Shown: positions 1 through 9,221 of the stretch, piece by piece
Position numbering within the stretch: position 1 is the first letter of the stretch
Layout of the letters: each line of letters starts with the position of its first letter
Notes under the pieces: generated by a model
What the model was told of the DNA's origin: nothing
Databases searched by the model: none
Seen by the model: the letters and a program-made list of their open reading frames with translations, nothing else
From: a bacterium BMS3Abin04
GTDB lineage: Bacteria > Bacteroidota > Ignavibacteria > Ignavibacteriales > Melioribacteraceae
DNA: 34,815 nucleotides
Assembly: GCA_002898175.1 (NCBI GenBank)
Contig: BDSW01000041.1
Location: 1-34,815 of the forward strand
Direction of reading: 5' to 3'
Made by a program: the position numbers and the translations under genes

Positions 1-1043
1 ACATATTTTTCTTTGAACTCGTCCCATCTAGATTTAGGAATGTACATTCTTGATGCGGCGGAACATTTTTGTCCTTGATATTCAAAAGCGCCTCTAATAG
101 CAGCCGTAACCAATGCATCTACATCAGCTTTATTATGCGCAAAAATAAAATCTTTTCCGCCTGTTTCCCCAACAATCCTGGGATAAGCTTTATAATTCAT
201 AATATTATTGGCAATAGTTTTCCACATATTTTGGAAAGTAGCGGTTGAGCCTGTAAAGTGAATACCTGCAAGGTGTTCGTTCATCATAACGGGCTGCCCA
301 ACACTGCCGCCGGAACCGGAAATAAAGTTAATTACTCCGTCGGGAAGTCCCGCTTCCTTAAATAGCAGCATAAGTTGATAAGCTGAATAAACCGCACTTG
401 ACGCCGGTTTCCAAAGCGAAACATTTCCTACTAAAGCCGGCGCTGTTGGTAAATTACCTGCGATTGATGTAAAATTAAACGGAGTAACAGCAAAGATAAA
501 ACCTTCAAGAGGCCTGTATTCAACTCTATTCCACATACCTTTCGGTGAATAAGGCTGTTCGCTCATCAACTGTGCCATGTAATATGCATTAAATCTCCAA
601 AAGTCGATCAATTCACAGGCTGAATCAATTTCAGCTTGATAGGATACCTTTGATTGCCCAAGCATAGTTGCGGCATTTATACGAGCACGCCACGGTCCGG
701 CCAGCAATTCGGCTGCTTTAAGAAAAATTGATGCTCTTTGTTCCCAAGGCATTTCCGACCAGGTTTTCCACGCTTCTTGTGAGGCTTCAACAGCCATTTG
801 AACTTCTTCCTTACCGGCTCTATGAAATTTGCCCAGAAGTTTTTGATGATTGTGAGGAACTCTCATTTCTCCCATATTGCCGGTTCTAACTTCCTTACCG
901 CCAATTATTAAAGGGACTTCAATCTCTATTTCTTGTAATCGTTTTAACTCGGCTTTTAATTCTTGTCTTTCTCTGCTGCCGGGAAGGTAGGTTAAAATAG
1001 GTTCGTTGATGGGTTTAGAAACCTTAAAAATTGCGTTTGACAT
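1..1043 (-). CDS. pruA: 1-pyrroline-5-carboxylate dehydrogenase (L-glutamate gamma-semialdehyde dehydrogenase), partial at window edge
   Basis: This open frame is absent from the ORF track because it runs off the left edge. Translating the minus strand gives MSNAIFKVSKPINEPILTYL and about 347 residues, the N-terminal two thirds of an aldehyde dehydrogenase. The conserved ALDH landmarks are visible: the Asn motif VTPFNF, GSGGSVG and IHFTGST of the nucleotide-binding domain, the general base in VGETGGKDF (Glu293), and the nucleophile in YQGQKCSAASRMY (Cys327). QGQKCSA and ETGGK are typical of the P5CDH branch. The enzyme oxidises glutamate semialdehyde/P5C to glutamate with NAD+, the second step of proline catabolism. 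The start at 1043 is supported by GGAGGAAAAGAGT directly upstream. About 200 C-terminal residues lie outside the window. No proline dehydrogenase is visible here. The family call is firm; substrate is inferred from the motifs. Confidence 0.93.
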   Translation of the reverse strand, partial: MSNAIFKVSKPINEPILTYLPGSRERQELKAELKRLQEIEIEVPLIIGGKEVRTGNMGEMRVPHNHQKLLGKFHRAGKEEVQMAVEASQEAWKTWSEMPWEQRASIFLKAAELLAGPWRARINAATMLGQSKVSYQAEIDSACELIDFWRFNAYYMAQLMSEQPYSPKGMWNRVEYRPLEGFIFAVTPFNFTSIAGNLPTAPALVGNVSLWKPASSAVYSAYQLMLLFKEAGLPDGVINFISGSGGSVGQPVMMNEHLAGIHFTGSTATFQNMWKTIANNIMNYKAYPRIVGETGGKDFIFAHNKADVDALVTAAIRGAFEYQGQKCSAASRMYIPKSRWDEFKEKY

Positions 1044-1524
1044 ACTCTTTTCCTCCAATTTTTTCAATAATTTATTTTGCAATATATAATTATTTTCTTA
1101 CTTAAGAACAAACATTTGTGAAGATTTCTTATGTAAAAATAGTACATTTTTGTCTTCTATAAAAATTTTGATTAAGTGTTAAACAGCAATTCTTTCCAAC
1201 ATCAGAAAACAAGAGATTCGCTTTATATTTAACAAATTTCAGAAGTTCAAGATTCGTATTAGATTTTTCTCAAAACGAACAAAAAACTTTACTACAGAGT
1301 ATTCAATTAAAATTTAGAACATCAACCGGAATGCTTAAGGGTCAAAACCGTCAGCTTGGCAAGTTGACTTACAAATCATAAAAGGAATCAAAATCTTAGA
1401 AAATCGCCGAGTTTAAAAACTTCAAATTCTTAAAACAAAAAATGTGCTGCAGAACAAATTATAAAAAATTATTTCCAACTAATTAATTACCAAAAATAAA
1501 CAAGGCAAATATTCGGAAATTATT
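1044..1524. other. 480-bp divergent intergenic region, no gene seen
   Basis: This is an AT-rich spacer between the leftward pruA and the rightward outer-membrane-like gene, so both promoters should lie here. I found no convincing ORF, tRNA or terminator. A short stem GTCAGCTT/AAGTTGAC with a 3-nt loop (1350-1368) is the only structure noticed. No clear -33 TTTG / -7 TAnnTTTG or sigma-70 pair could be assigned. Confidence 0.5.
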
Positions 1525-2427
1525 ATGAAGCGTGCATTATATGGAATATTACTTTCTCTATTAATCTCAACCGAGTTGTTTGCTCAAAGCGGTACATCAA
1601 ACAAAGAAGCAATATTCATCTTTAATTATAGAGTTAATAGATTGTTTAGTATCCCGACTTCAAGAATATACCGCTCGCTTGATTTTGGAATTACAGTCGG
1701 AAGTAATTTTAATGACAGCGGAATAGAAAATTTTTCTGGTTCATTCGGATTCGGTTTGTTCAATTTAGTAGAATTTCAAATTATATCTAATCCGGTAGAT
1801 TACACTAATTTTAAGCGCCGGCAAAACAATTTGGAACTATCGGCAAAACTAAAATTGATGAGCGAAAAACCATTTTGGCCGGGGATTTCCATCGGAGGAA
1901 CAACTAACATTGCGCAATTAAGGACAAGGCTAAATGAGTCTCGACTTAAGTTAGAAAATGAAAAAGGATATAATTTGGGTTTGCGTTCAATTGATTACAA
2001 TATAAGAATAAATAAATTTTACTTGGTGATGAGCAAAAGATTATTTTCAACAGTTAACTTGCATTTGGGAATAAATCTAAATCAATTAAATTTTAACAAT
2101 ATAAATACGAAATACAATTTTGGTAAAGATAATTACTCCGTTAATAATTTACGCAAAAGTGTGATTGAATATTTTGGCGGAATAGATTTTGTATTAAACG
2201 GAAGGACAAAGTTTTTGCTTGAAATTTTCTCCGGTCCCCTTTTGGATTTAGATGTATCAAACGGAAATATTCTTCTTAAACAAAAAACTATAGTTAATGC
2301 CGGAATGCGAACTTTTATAAACGGATGGTTTGTTGTAGAATACGGACTTCATTTTGATGACCAATATAGTAACCTTGAGAACATCCAGCTTAGAGTGGGT
2401 TTAACTGCATTTTGGAATATCTACTGA
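1525..2427 (+). CDS. Putative outer-membrane beta-barrel protein of unknown function
   Basis: The 300-aa product starts with a signal peptide (MKRALYGILL, hydrophobic core, cleavage likely after ELFAQ-S). The rest alternates polar and hydrophobic residues with many aromatics and Gly (SGSFGFGLFNLVEFQ, FYLVMSKRLFSTVNLHLG). It ends in a strand with a C-terminal aromatic residue (LTAFWNIY). This pattern is typical of Bacteroidota outer-membrane barrels recognised by the BAM machinery. No catalytic motif or named domain is recognised. The gene is monocistronic: a divergent gene lies upstream and a hairpin terminator immediately downstream, with hslU convergent. The ribosome-binding site is weak (CGGAAATTATT before ATG). 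Localisation is inferred from composition; function is unknown. Confidence 0.7.
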   Translation: MKRALYGILLSLLISTELFAQSGTSNKEAIFIFNYRVNRLFSIPTSRIYRSLDFGITVGSNFNDSGIENFSGSFGFGLFNLVEFQIISNPVDYTNFKRRQNNLELSAKLKLMSEKPFWPGISIGGTTNIAQLRTRLNESRLKLENEKGYNLGLRSIDYNIRINKFYLVMSKRLFSTVNLHLGINLNQLNFNNINTKYNFGKDNYSVNNLRKSVIEYFGGIDFVLNGRTKFLLEIFSGPLLDLDVSNGNILLKQKTIVNAGMRTFINGWFVVEYGLHFDDQYSNLENIQLRVGLTAFWNIY

Positions 2428-2431
2428 CAAA

Positions 2432-2456
2432 AAACCCCGAAGTGAATCCGGGGTTT
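2432..2456. terminator. Bidirectional hairpin terminator between the barrel gene and hslU
   Basis: AAACCCCG pairs with CGGGGTTT around a 9-nt loop. It lies 5 nt after the TGA of the upstream plus-strand gene and 26 nt beyond the hslU stop. A-rich sequence on the left and T-rich sequence on the right fit termination of both convergent transcripts, although neither U-tract is long. Confidence 0.75.
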
Positions 2457-2482
2457 AATATCGTTCAACAATAATATCGAAA

Positions 2483-3850
2483 CTACAATATATACTTACT
2501 CAAATCCCTATCTTTAACAATCTTATCCAATTTATCATTTACCATCTTACCGCTTATTATTACTTTCCCGGCAGGCATTTTATCCGGTACATCGAATAGA
2601 ATGTCTTCCAGCAATGTTGTTAAAATAGTATGAAGTCTTCTAGCGCCGATGTTTTCTACTTCTTCATTTACCAAGGCTGCTGTTTTAGCTACTTCTCTAA
2701 TTGCATCATCTTCAAACTGTATTTTCACTCCTTCCGTCTCTAGCAAGGCTGCATATTGTTTAAGCAGAGCATTCTGCGGAAGTGTTAAAATCTTTACAAA
2801 ATCCTCCTCCGTTAAACTCTTTAATTCAACACGAATCGGAAACCTGCCTTGGAGTTCCGGTATTAGATCGGACGGTTTAGCAATATGAAACGCACCCGAA
2901 GCTAAGAAAAGGATATGATCGGTTTTTACAGGTCCATATTTTGTGTTGACGGTAGAACCCTCAACAATCGGCAGTAAATCCCTCTGCACGCCTTCACGGG
3001 AAACATCCGGACCGGATTTAGACTTGCTTGAAGCGGCTACTTTATCAATTTCATCAATAAATACAATACCTGTATCCTGCACTCTTTTTATAGCTTCTTT
3101 TTGAACTTGCTCCATATCAATTAATTTCTGCGCTTCTTCTTGTGCTATAATTCTACGAGCATCTTTAATGCTTGTTTTCCTTTTTTTTCGTTTTTTAGGC
3201 ATCATATTGCCTACTATTTCCTGAATGTTTATCCCCATATCATCCATACCAAACGGACCAAGGACCTGCATGCCAACGGAATTGGAAACAGTGTCAAACT
3301 CAATCATTTTATCATCAAGTTCTCCATTCTGCAGTTTTTTCCTCATCCATTCACGAGTCTTTTCATTCTGGAGCATCTCTTCGGAATTGTCTTCACCGGT
3401 GCTTGTTGTAACCTTTCTTACCGGAGGAATAAGTATATCCAAAACCTTCTCTTCTGCCAGGTGCTCGGCTTTTTCCTTAACCAATTCGGTTTTTTCCGAT
3501 CTAACCATATTAACTGAAAGCTCTGTTAAATCTCTTATCATTGATTCAACATCCCGACCGACATAACCGACTTCCGTAAATTTAGAAGCCTCAACTTTAT
3601 AAAACGGTGCACCGGTTAGCTTGGCTAATCTTCGGGCAATTTCCGTTTTACCAACTCCCGTAGGACCGATTAAAATAATATTATTAGGCATTATTTCTTC
3701 ACGCATTACCTCTTCAACCATTTGTCTTCGCCATCTATTCCTTAAAGCAATTCCAACGGCGCGTTTAGCTTCATCTTGTCCGATGATATATTTATTTAGT
3801 TCTGTTACAATTTGACTTGGAGTTAAATTTTCCATTTTAATTTTTTTCAT
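2483..3850 (-). CDS. hslU: ATP-dependent protease ATPase subunit HslU
   Basis: This 455-aa AAA+ unfoldase is the ATPase ring of the HslUV (ClpYQ) cytoplasmic protease. It recognises, unfolds and threads substrates into HslV. Visible landmarks are the HslU N-terminus [21 protein letters not shown], Walker A GPTGVGKT (residues 62-69), the pore loop GYVG (95-98), an intermediate I-domain (about 110-240) rich in charged residues, Walker B VFIDEID, and sensor/arginine regions including [10 protein letters not shown]. The C-terminal tail ends LSKYIL, which in this family docks into HslV. Length is normal for the family. An alternative ATG five codons in (MENLTPSQ) matches the usual family start. 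The gene follows hslV by 12 nt, so the two are co-transcribed. Confidence 0.98.
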   Translation of the reverse strand: MKKIKMENLTPSQIVTELNKYIIGQDEAKRAVGIALRNRWRRQMVEEVMREEIMPNNIILIGPTGVGKTEIARRLAKLTGAPFYKVEASKFTEVGYVGRDVESMIRDLTELSVNMVRSEKTELVKEKAEHLAEEKVLDILIPPVRKVTTSTGEDNSEEMLQNEKTREWMRKKLQNGELDDKMIEFDTVSNSVGMQVLGPFGMDDMGINIQEIVGNMMPKKRKKRKTSIKDARRIIAQEEAQKLIDMEQVQKEAIKRVQDTGIVFIDEIDKVAASSKSKSGPDVSREGVQRDLLPIVEGSTVNTKYGPVKTDHILFLASGAFHIAKPSDLIPELQGRFPIRVELKSLTEEDFVKILTLPQNALLKQYAALLETEGVKIQFEDDAIREVAKTAALVNEEVENIGARRLHTILTTLLEDILFDVPDKMPAGKVIISGKMVNDKLDKIVKDRDLSKYIL

Positions 3851-3862
3851 TATAATTCCATT

Positions 3863-4405
3863 TTATTTTTCTACTACTTCAACATTTATTTTATCATTAG
3901 TATAAATACAAATTTCGGAAGCCGTTTTTAAAGCTTCGTGAACAATTTCCTCTGCCGATAGATCGCTATATTTAACCAGCATTTTAGCCGCAGCCAGAGC
4001 GTACATTCCGCCGGAACCGATAGCAACAATGTTATCATCCGGTTCAATTACGTCTCCCGTTCCGGAAACCACAAATGTTTTATCTTCGGAAACCACGGCA
4101 AGCATTGCTTCCAGTCGCCTAAGATATTTATCCGTTCGCCAATCTTTTGCCAATTCTACAACAGCTCGACTAACATTTCCGCTGTATTGTTCCAATTTTT
4201 CTTCGAAACGTCCGAGCAATGTAAAAGCATCGGCGGCTGAACCTGCAAAACCTACTACAACTTTTCCACTTAAAAGTTTTCTAATTTTCACGGAGTTGTG
4301 TTTCATTACAGTATTGCCCAGCGTCACCTGACCATCGCCGCCAATAGCAGCTACACCTTTGTGTATTATACCCAGTATCGTTGTTGATTTTATGTTCCTT
4401 TTCAA
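3863..4405 (-). CDS. hslV: ATP-dependent protease proteolytic subunit HslV
   Basis: The 180-aa proteasome-like beta subunit is the peptidase core of HslUV. The catalytic N-terminal threonine is seen in the motif [11 protein letters not shown], so Thr8 would become residue 1 after removal of a 7-residue propeptide (longer than the single Met of E. coli). Other family hallmarks are [14 protein letters not shown], the [16 protein letters not shown] block, and [14 protein letters not shown]. The start is supported by GAGGATAA just upstream. It is the first gene of the hslV-hslU pair. The 111-bp gap to the upstream PPIase gene presumably holds its promoter, but I could not assign one. Confidence 0.98.
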   Translation of the reverse strand: MKRNIKSTTILGIIHKGVAAIGGDGQVTLGNTVMKHNSVKIRKLLSGKVVVGFAGSAADAFTLLGRFEEKLEQYSGNVSRAVVELAKDWRTDKYLRRLEAMLAVVSEDKTFVVSGTGDVIEPDDNIVAIGSGGMYALAAAKMLVKYSDLSAEEIVHEALKTASEICIYTNDKINVEVVEK

Positions 4406-4516
4406 TTTATCCTCTAAAATATTTTTTGAAATATAAACTTAACTAATTACTTTTGATTTTCTATAAAAACCGGATATTATTTTCGCTAGAATATTAATTG
4501 ACTGGTTTTTCCTAAA

Positions 4517-6355
4517 TTACGGTAAAATTTGTTTGCCCGATTTCCATTTTTGATACCACTCATAAAAAGGAGGTGTAATTGGGAAAGCCAATATCCTTCC
4601 GCCAAAACCCATATAACGGTAAACAAGCATATTTAAATTATTAACTTTTATAGAGTTTAACAACCTATTATTAATTGATACTCCATACTTATTTGCCAGC
4701 TCAGCTGTTCTGCTTTCCAATTTGTTCTTAACTTTTTTATATCTTAATTCAGATTTGATTTCATCTTTAATATCGGTAAAAGCTTTAGGAATTTTTACTT
4801 TTGGTTTTCTTTTCCCAATAAGCTTGAAGATTGAATAACCATCATTTGTTTTTAGCGGGCCGTAAATTTCCCCGACTTTCATTTCCCCGGCAATTTTTCC
4901 TATATCACCATACATAGTTACCGGGAAATATCCGAACTCTCCGCCTTTTTCTTTTGTCCATACCCTTTTAGTATGAATTTTAGCTAATTCTCTTATATCA
5001 GCGCTTTTATCCAAAGCTTTTAAAACTTCATTTACAACATCCAAGCTATCCGTTAAAATTTCAATTATATTAACTTCTTCTACCGGTGTTGCCGTTTTGT
5101 ACTTTTCCTGATAATATTTCAGAGCTTCGTCATCGGAAACTTTTACGGATTTAATAATATTGCTTTTATAAAGCTGTGCAAGATAATTATCTTTCCACAT
5201 ATCGGTCATACTTTTTACGGAAGGTAAACTATTCAATCCTTCTTTATAACCTTCTTGAGATAAAAGTATCAATGAAATAAATCTTTTTACCCTGGAATTT
5301 AATTGTGCAGCTATAATTTTAGGGTTAGTTGTGTTTGTATAAAAACCCTCAAATATAAATTCTCTTAAAAATTTCTTTACGGAAATAGGAGTACTATTAA
5401 TTTTTACCAAAATCATTTTTAGCGTATCGGGTCCAAGTCTGTTTTCAAGTTCTTTCAAATTTTCTTCACTAAAAACTATTTTTTCACCATCTTTAATTTT
5501 TAATTTTTCTTTATCCTCTTTGATTATTTCCGCTAAATTTCCGGCAATGCTCCAAAACAAAGTTCCTTTGGCTGTAACTTTTTTATCATTAAAAAAGTTT
5601 TGGTAATAACGCTGAAAAATTTCACCTTCTTTTCTGTCTTCTACGGTTTGTCTAACTTTCTTTTGAATTTCGGCTAAGCTTTCATTCTTTTGCAAAACAC
5701 GCGGTTCTAACTTATCTAACTTAAATATGTAATAACCGTCCGGTGATTCTACGGGAATAGTATATCCTCCGACTTTCAAGGAGTAAAGTGCATTTTCAAC
5801 CTTTTTATCCATCTGACCAAAATTAACTGTGTAAGGATTTGTTTTATCCTTGGCCTCCTGCCGTAATTTCAACAAACTATCAAACTTTGCACCGGTTTGT
5901 AACTGTTTATAGAGCTCTTTAATTTCATCGGAATTTTTTGAATAAATATAACTAACAACAAGTGTTTTCTTTGCCCGGTTGTATCCTTCAAATAAATCGG
6001 ATTTCTTGATTTTCACTTTATCTTTAATTTTATTTTTGTAAAGTGCATCCCGCACATACATTTCTTCAAGAGCTTTATAAGTATTCTGCATTACATCCGT
6101 CGTATCGTAGCCGTCTTTTTCTGCCTGCAAAGCAAATAATTTTTCTGCAATTAATGTTTCAAGAAGTTCTTTCTTCTTTTCCTTTTCATTTAGTTCTGTC
6201 CGGTTTAATTGCGGAACAAACTCGAAACGTTCTTTGAATTCCTCGACGGAAATTGATTTGTTTCCAATCTTAACAACCGGCTTCGTATTGTTTTGTGCGT
6301 AAATACCTATTGAAGTAAAGAATACTAAGGATAGTACAGCTTTATGTAGTTTCAT
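4517..6355 (-). CDS. Periplasmic parvulin-type peptidyl-prolyl cis-trans isomerase / SurA-PpiD-like chaperone
   Basis: The 612-aa protein has a signal peptide (MKLHKAVLSLVFFTSIGIYA-Q). A SurA_N-like helical segment follows (KELLETLIAEKLFALQAEKDGYD), then two parvulin-like segments. The first is about residues 132-215 (VSYIYSKNS to ESPDGYYIFKLDK), the second about 424-515 (VEEVNIIEI, KGGEFGYFPVTMYGDIGKIA, VGEIYGPLKTNDGYSIFKL). The second carries the usual parvulin GGxFGYF and GPLKT-GYxIFK signatures; the first is more degenerate and may be structural. Proteins of this architecture help outer-membrane proteins fold in the periplasm. The start overlaps the stop of the upstream methyltransferase-like gene by 4 bp (ATGA), making it the last gene of the DUF3109-rpoN operon. 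The exact equivalence to SurA or PpiD is unclear. Confidence 0.88.
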   Translation of the reverse strand: MKLHKAVLSLVFFTSIGIYAQNNTKPVVKIGNKSISVEEFKERFEFVPQLNRTELNEKEKKKELLETLIAEKLFALQAEKDGYDTTDVMQNTYKALEEMYVRDALYKNKIKDKVKIKKSDLFEGYNRAKKTLVVSYIYSKNSDEIKELYKQLQTGAKFDSLLKLRQEAKDKTNPYTVNFGQMDKKVENALYSLKVGGYTIPVESPDGYYIFKLDKLEPRVLQKNESLAEIQKKVRQTVEDRKEGEIFQRYYQNFFNDKKVTAKGTLFWSIAGNLAEIIKEDKEKLKIKDGEKIVFSEENLKELENRLGPDTLKMILVKINSTPISVKKFLREFIFEGFYTNTTNPKIIAAQLNSRVKRFISLILLSQEGYKEGLNSLPSVKSMTDMWKDNYLAQLYKSNIIKSVKVSDDEALKYYQEKYKTATPVEEVNIIEILTDSLDVVNEVLKALDKSADIRELAKIHTKRVWTKEKGGEFGYFPVTMYGDIGKIAGEMKVGEIYGPLKTNDGYSIFKLIGKRKPKVKIPKAFTDIKDEIKSELRYKKVKNKLESRTAELANKYGVSINNRLLNSIKVNNLNMLVYRYMGFGGRILAFPITPPFYEWYQKWKSGKQILP

Positions 6356-6999
6356 ATTTCTTCTTTTGCCAAATCACTTTTTGTAGCTTTATACGGAATA
6401 AGTTTTGGAACGATTTTTTGATATTTAAGGTATCTTACACCAAAACGTTCAATAAGTTTCTTTTCTTCGAAGTATGAACCTACATTAAAATAAATAATTG
6501 ATAAAATGATGAATGTAAAATAAAAGAAATCCATTTCAGGTCTAAACCCAAGAAATAACATTGAAAAGAAATAAATGGGATGCCGGCTGTACTTAAATGC
6601 TCCTCCTACAATGAAAGTTAAATTTTCATCTAACTCTTCAATTTTATAAGTCCCCTTAAAATATCTTTGAATTTGCCCAATGCCAATAAATTCGCCAACA
6701 TCAATGCTTGTTGAAGCCCAAATAAGTCCCGCTAAGCTAAGCGCTTGCAAAATTACAACCAGGATATCGAAGGGAGGTTGTAAATCATATATTATTACAT
6801 CGGGTTTAGGAGAAAGTGCATAAAAAATGTAAAAAATAGCCAAAGATGAAAGATTATAAAATAAACGGTAGAATGCTATTTTTATACCGAATTTTCTAAT
6901 CATCCAAAACTTAATTTTGTTGGATGCAAAAATTGAATGGGAAACTCCAAACAATAAAAATAGACTTAAGATTATTAGACCGTCAATAACTAGATTCAT
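6352..6999 (-). CDS. Isoprenylcysteine carboxyl methyltransferase (ICMT)/NnrU-like integral membrane protein
   Basis: The 215-aa product has about five hydrophobic helices (LVIDGLIILSLFLLFGVSHSIFA, FYRLFYNLSSLAIFYIFYAL, ILVVILQALSLAGLIW, IYFFSMLFLGF, FFYFTFIILSIIYFNVGSY). Its C-terminal half carries the ICMT/PEMT-type signature: GGAFKYSRHPIYF (the RHP motif) followed after the last helices by FEEKKLIERFG and YLKYQKIVPKLIPY. Members of this fold use S-adenosylmethionine at the membrane, and the substrate here is unknown. Bacteria lack prenylated CaaX proteins, so true ICMT activity should not be assumed. It overlaps rpoN by 4 bp and the PPIase gene by 4 bp, implying translational coupling in the operon. 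Confidence 0.75.
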   Translation of the reverse strand: MNLVIDGLIILSLFLLFGVSHSIFASNKIKFWMIRKFGIKIAFYRLFYNLSSLAIFYIFYALSPKPDVIIYDLQPPFDILVVILQALSLAGLIWASTSIDVGEFIGIGQIQRYFKGTYKIEELDENLTFIVGGAFKYSRHPIYFFSMLFLGFRPEMDFFYFTFIILSIIYFNVGSYFEEKKLIERFGVRYLKYQKIVPKLIPYKATKSDLAKEEI

Positions 7000-8453
7000 A
7001 ATTCCTTTCTAAGCCGGGCAACCGGAATTCTTAATTGTTCCCTATATTTTGCCACTGTTCTTCTTGCAATGTGAATGCCTTTATCTTTAAGCATTTTAGC
7101 AATTTTGTCATCACTGTAAGGAAGATTTTTCGATTCACTATCTATAATTTCTTTAATTAGTTCTTTAATATGTTTGTTCGATATTTCATTTCCGGAATCT
7201 GTAGTTAATCCTTCACTAAAAAAATATTTTAACTCATGTATACCCACAGGACTTTGAACATATTTTCCGTTAACTACACGACTAATTGTAGAAATATCCA
7301 TCTGAATTTCATCGGCAATATCTTTATAAATCATTGGTTTTAATGCTTTAGTACCAAACTCGAAAAATTCATATTGCTTTTCCAGAATAGCACGCATTAT
7401 TTTCATTAAAGTTTCCCTTCGCTGCTGAATTGAAGCAATAAACCATTTTGCCGATTCAAATTTTTCACGAAGAAATTTATGAGTTTCTTTTTCGCGCTTT
7501 TTAATTTTTCTTTTTCGCTTATTTACATTAAGCATTTCAAGGTAAGTTTGACTAATCGTAACGGACGGAACGCTTCTGTCGTTTAATGTAATAATATAAT
7601 TTTCATCTACTTTTTCAATAACAAAATCCGGTGTAATTTGGTTTGATTCCGTTAAATCGCTTGATCCTTCGCCTGGTTTCGGATTTAGTTTATGAATTAG
7701 ATTAAGTGTGGTTTTTAAAGTATCGCGAGTAAGGTCCATACTTTCTTGAATAGCGGTAAATCTCTTATTTACAAAATCGTCGTAATGTTCTTCTAATATT
7801 TTCCCTGCTAAATAAGAATAATAAGGATCGTATGAAGAATTTTTTAATTGAACCAACAAACATTCTTGTAAATTACGGGCGGCAATTCCAACCGGTTCCA
7901 AGATCTGAATCATTTTTAGAACACTCTCTGCAACTTCCAGCGAAACGTCAACATGCTCAAAAAGTTTTAAGTCTTCAACAATTTTAGATAAATCTTCTCT
8001 GAAATAACCGTCCTTGTCCAAGCTGCTGATAATTACCTCTCCAAGAATCATTTGTTCTTCAGGTAAACTCAGCATGTGAAATTGATCCAATAGTCTTTCC
8101 TGAGGAGTTTCGCGAAGCGGGGCAACAGGTCGCGCTTTATCTTCGCCGGGACTTCTATTTATTCTAGTGTCGTCTAATTCCGCATCATTCATATAATCTT
8201 CTACATCAAACTCGTCTTCGCTTTTTTCCGCATCCTCTTTCTCTGCGGCTTTTTCATCCGGATTTTCTTCTTTTTGATCTACAGTTAGTTCCATTTCCTC
8301 GGTTTGAGTTTCTTCAAGAACAGGATTTAATTCAAGTTCGGTTTTAATCCTTTGCTCAAGAGCTAATGTATTTAACTGCAGCAATTTCTGATATTGAATT
8401 TGTTGAGGTGATAATTTTTGAGTTTGAATTAGTCTTTGATGAAGTGATAGCAT
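6996..8453 (-). CDS. rpoN: RNA polymerase sigma-54 factor RpoN
   Basis: The 485-aa protein shows all three sigma-54 regions. Region I is a Gln/Leu-rich N-terminus (MLSLHQRLIQTQKLSPQQIQ) that contacts enhancer-binding ATPases. Region II (about 47-110) is strongly acidic. Region III has the core-binding domain (ETPQERLLDQF, LDKDGYF, VGIAARNLQECLLVQL), the HTH (IADEIQMDISTISRVVNGKYVQSP) and the invariant RpoN box ARRTVAKYRE (463-472) that reads the -24 element. Length is normal. It directs transcription of ATP-activated promoters. It starts 2 nt after the DUF3109 gene and its stop overlaps the next gene by 4 bp. No enhancer-binding protein gene and no convincing -24/-12 promoter is visible in this window. 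Confidence 0.98.
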   Translation of the reverse strand: MLSLHQRLIQTQKLSPQQIQYQKLLQLNTLALEQRIKTELELNPVLEETQTEEMELTVDQKEENPDEKAAEKEDAEKSEDEFDVEDYMNDAELDDTRINRSPGEDKARPVAPLRETPQERLLDQFHMLSLPEEQMILGEVIISSLDKDGYFREDLSKIVEDLKLFEHVDVSLEVAESVLKMIQILEPVGIAARNLQECLLVQLKNSSYDPYYSYLAGKILEEHYDDFVNKRFTAIQESMDLTRDTLKTTLNLIHKLNPKPGEGSSDLTESNQITPDFVIEKVDENYIITLNDRSVPSVTISQTYLEMLNVNKRKRKIKKREKETHKFLREKFESAKWFIASIQQRRETLMKIMRAILEKQYEFFEFGTKALKPMIYKDIADEIQMDISTISRVVNGKYVQSPVGIHELKYFFSEGLTTDSGNEISNKHIKELIKEIIDSESKNLPYSDDKIAKMLKDKGIHIARRTVAKYREQLRIPVARLRKEL

Positions 8454-8455
8454 AT

Positions 8456-9022
8456 TTATTTCTCGTTATATTTATTTAATTTATTATAAAAAGATTTACC
8501 AATACCTCGCTTGATTGAACTTTCGCAAAAATTTAAGATATTAACGTTTTCTTTCTTTCCTTTTTTCAGTGCCGGTTTACAATCGGAATATTCTTCGTAT
8601 TTGAGCATAGGTCCGCCAAAATTAGTTACTCTAATAGGAAATAGATGACACGAAATAGGTTTCCGGAATTTTATTTTTTTTTCAAAATAAACTTTTTCTA
8701 TTGCACATCTCGCAACATCGCCATCCCAATAAACAAAAACACAATCCTTTCTTCCTATGGAACGGACCATTAGCATGTTTTCTTTTTCTTCCCAAAAATC
8801 GCTTTCCGCAATCTCTTTTACATTTCTTTCGGAAAGATTTTCTTTTATAATGTCATAAACTTTCTCAATTTCTTCAATTTCATCTTTTAGTAACGGAGCG
8901 CCGTAATCACTTTTCATTGTGCAGCATGCACCTTTACATTTTTCAAGATCGCAGGAAAACTTTTTTGTAAAAATTTTCTTATCGACTAAAATACCGTTAA
9001 AATCAATAAAATTGCTATTCAT
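8456..9022 (-). CDS. DUF3109 family cysteine-rich protein
   Basis: The 188-aa protein matches the DUF3109 pattern of Bacteroidota: an N-terminal cysteine cluster FSCDLEKCKGACC (Cys24, 29, 33, 34), then GAPLLKDEIEEIEKVYD, a central CVFVYWDGDVARCAIEKV, ISCHLFPIRV, SDCKPALKKG and a terminal NFCESS. The conserved cysteines suggest metal or iron-sulfur binding, as in the related YkgJ/FliB-like zinc- or iron-binding families, but no activity is established. It is the first gene of the operon with rpoN (2-nt gap). No signal peptide is seen, so it is probably cytoplasmic. Confidence 0.85.
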   Translation of the reverse strand: MNSNFIDFNGILVDKKIFTKKFSCDLEKCKGACCTMKSDYGAPLLKDEIEEIEKVYDIIKENLSERNVKEIAESDFWEEKENMLMVRSIGRKDCVFVYWDGDVARCAIEKVYFEKKIKFRKPISCHLFPIRVTNFGGPMLKYEEYSDCKPALKKGKKENVNILNFCESSIKRGIGKSFYNKLNKYNEK

Positions 9023-9221
9023 AAAACTTTGGAATAATTTTTGCTAAAATAACGAATTTAAAAGTACTAGGAAAGTTGAAAGATAAAAATATGCAAAAAA
9101 CGTTAATCGTAAATGGCTAGTTGTAAGGGAAAGCATAGAGACGTGAAAACGCTGAGACGTTAAAACAAAACAGGATGCAGATAAACGTGGAAAAAATATG
9201 ATTCCAGCGGATTAAAAATTA
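9023..9221. repeat. Short intergenic region with a 16-bp tandem repeat
   Basis: GAGACGTGAAAAC (9138-9150) recurs as GAGACGTTAAAAC (9154-9166), a period of 16 bp. No ORF or clear terminator is seen. The promoter for the DUF3109-rpoN operon should lie in the right-hand part nearest 9022. Confidence 0.4.

Noticed and set aside
1350-1368. GTCAGCTT/AAGTTGAC mini-hairpin as a regulatory RNA or terminator
   Set aside because: Short stem with a G-U pair and 3-nt loop, no U-tract and no adjacent gene end; likely chance.
3140-3566. Two overlapping plus-strand ORFs (125 and 113 aa)
   Set aside because: Shadows of hslU in other frames, with no domain resemblance.
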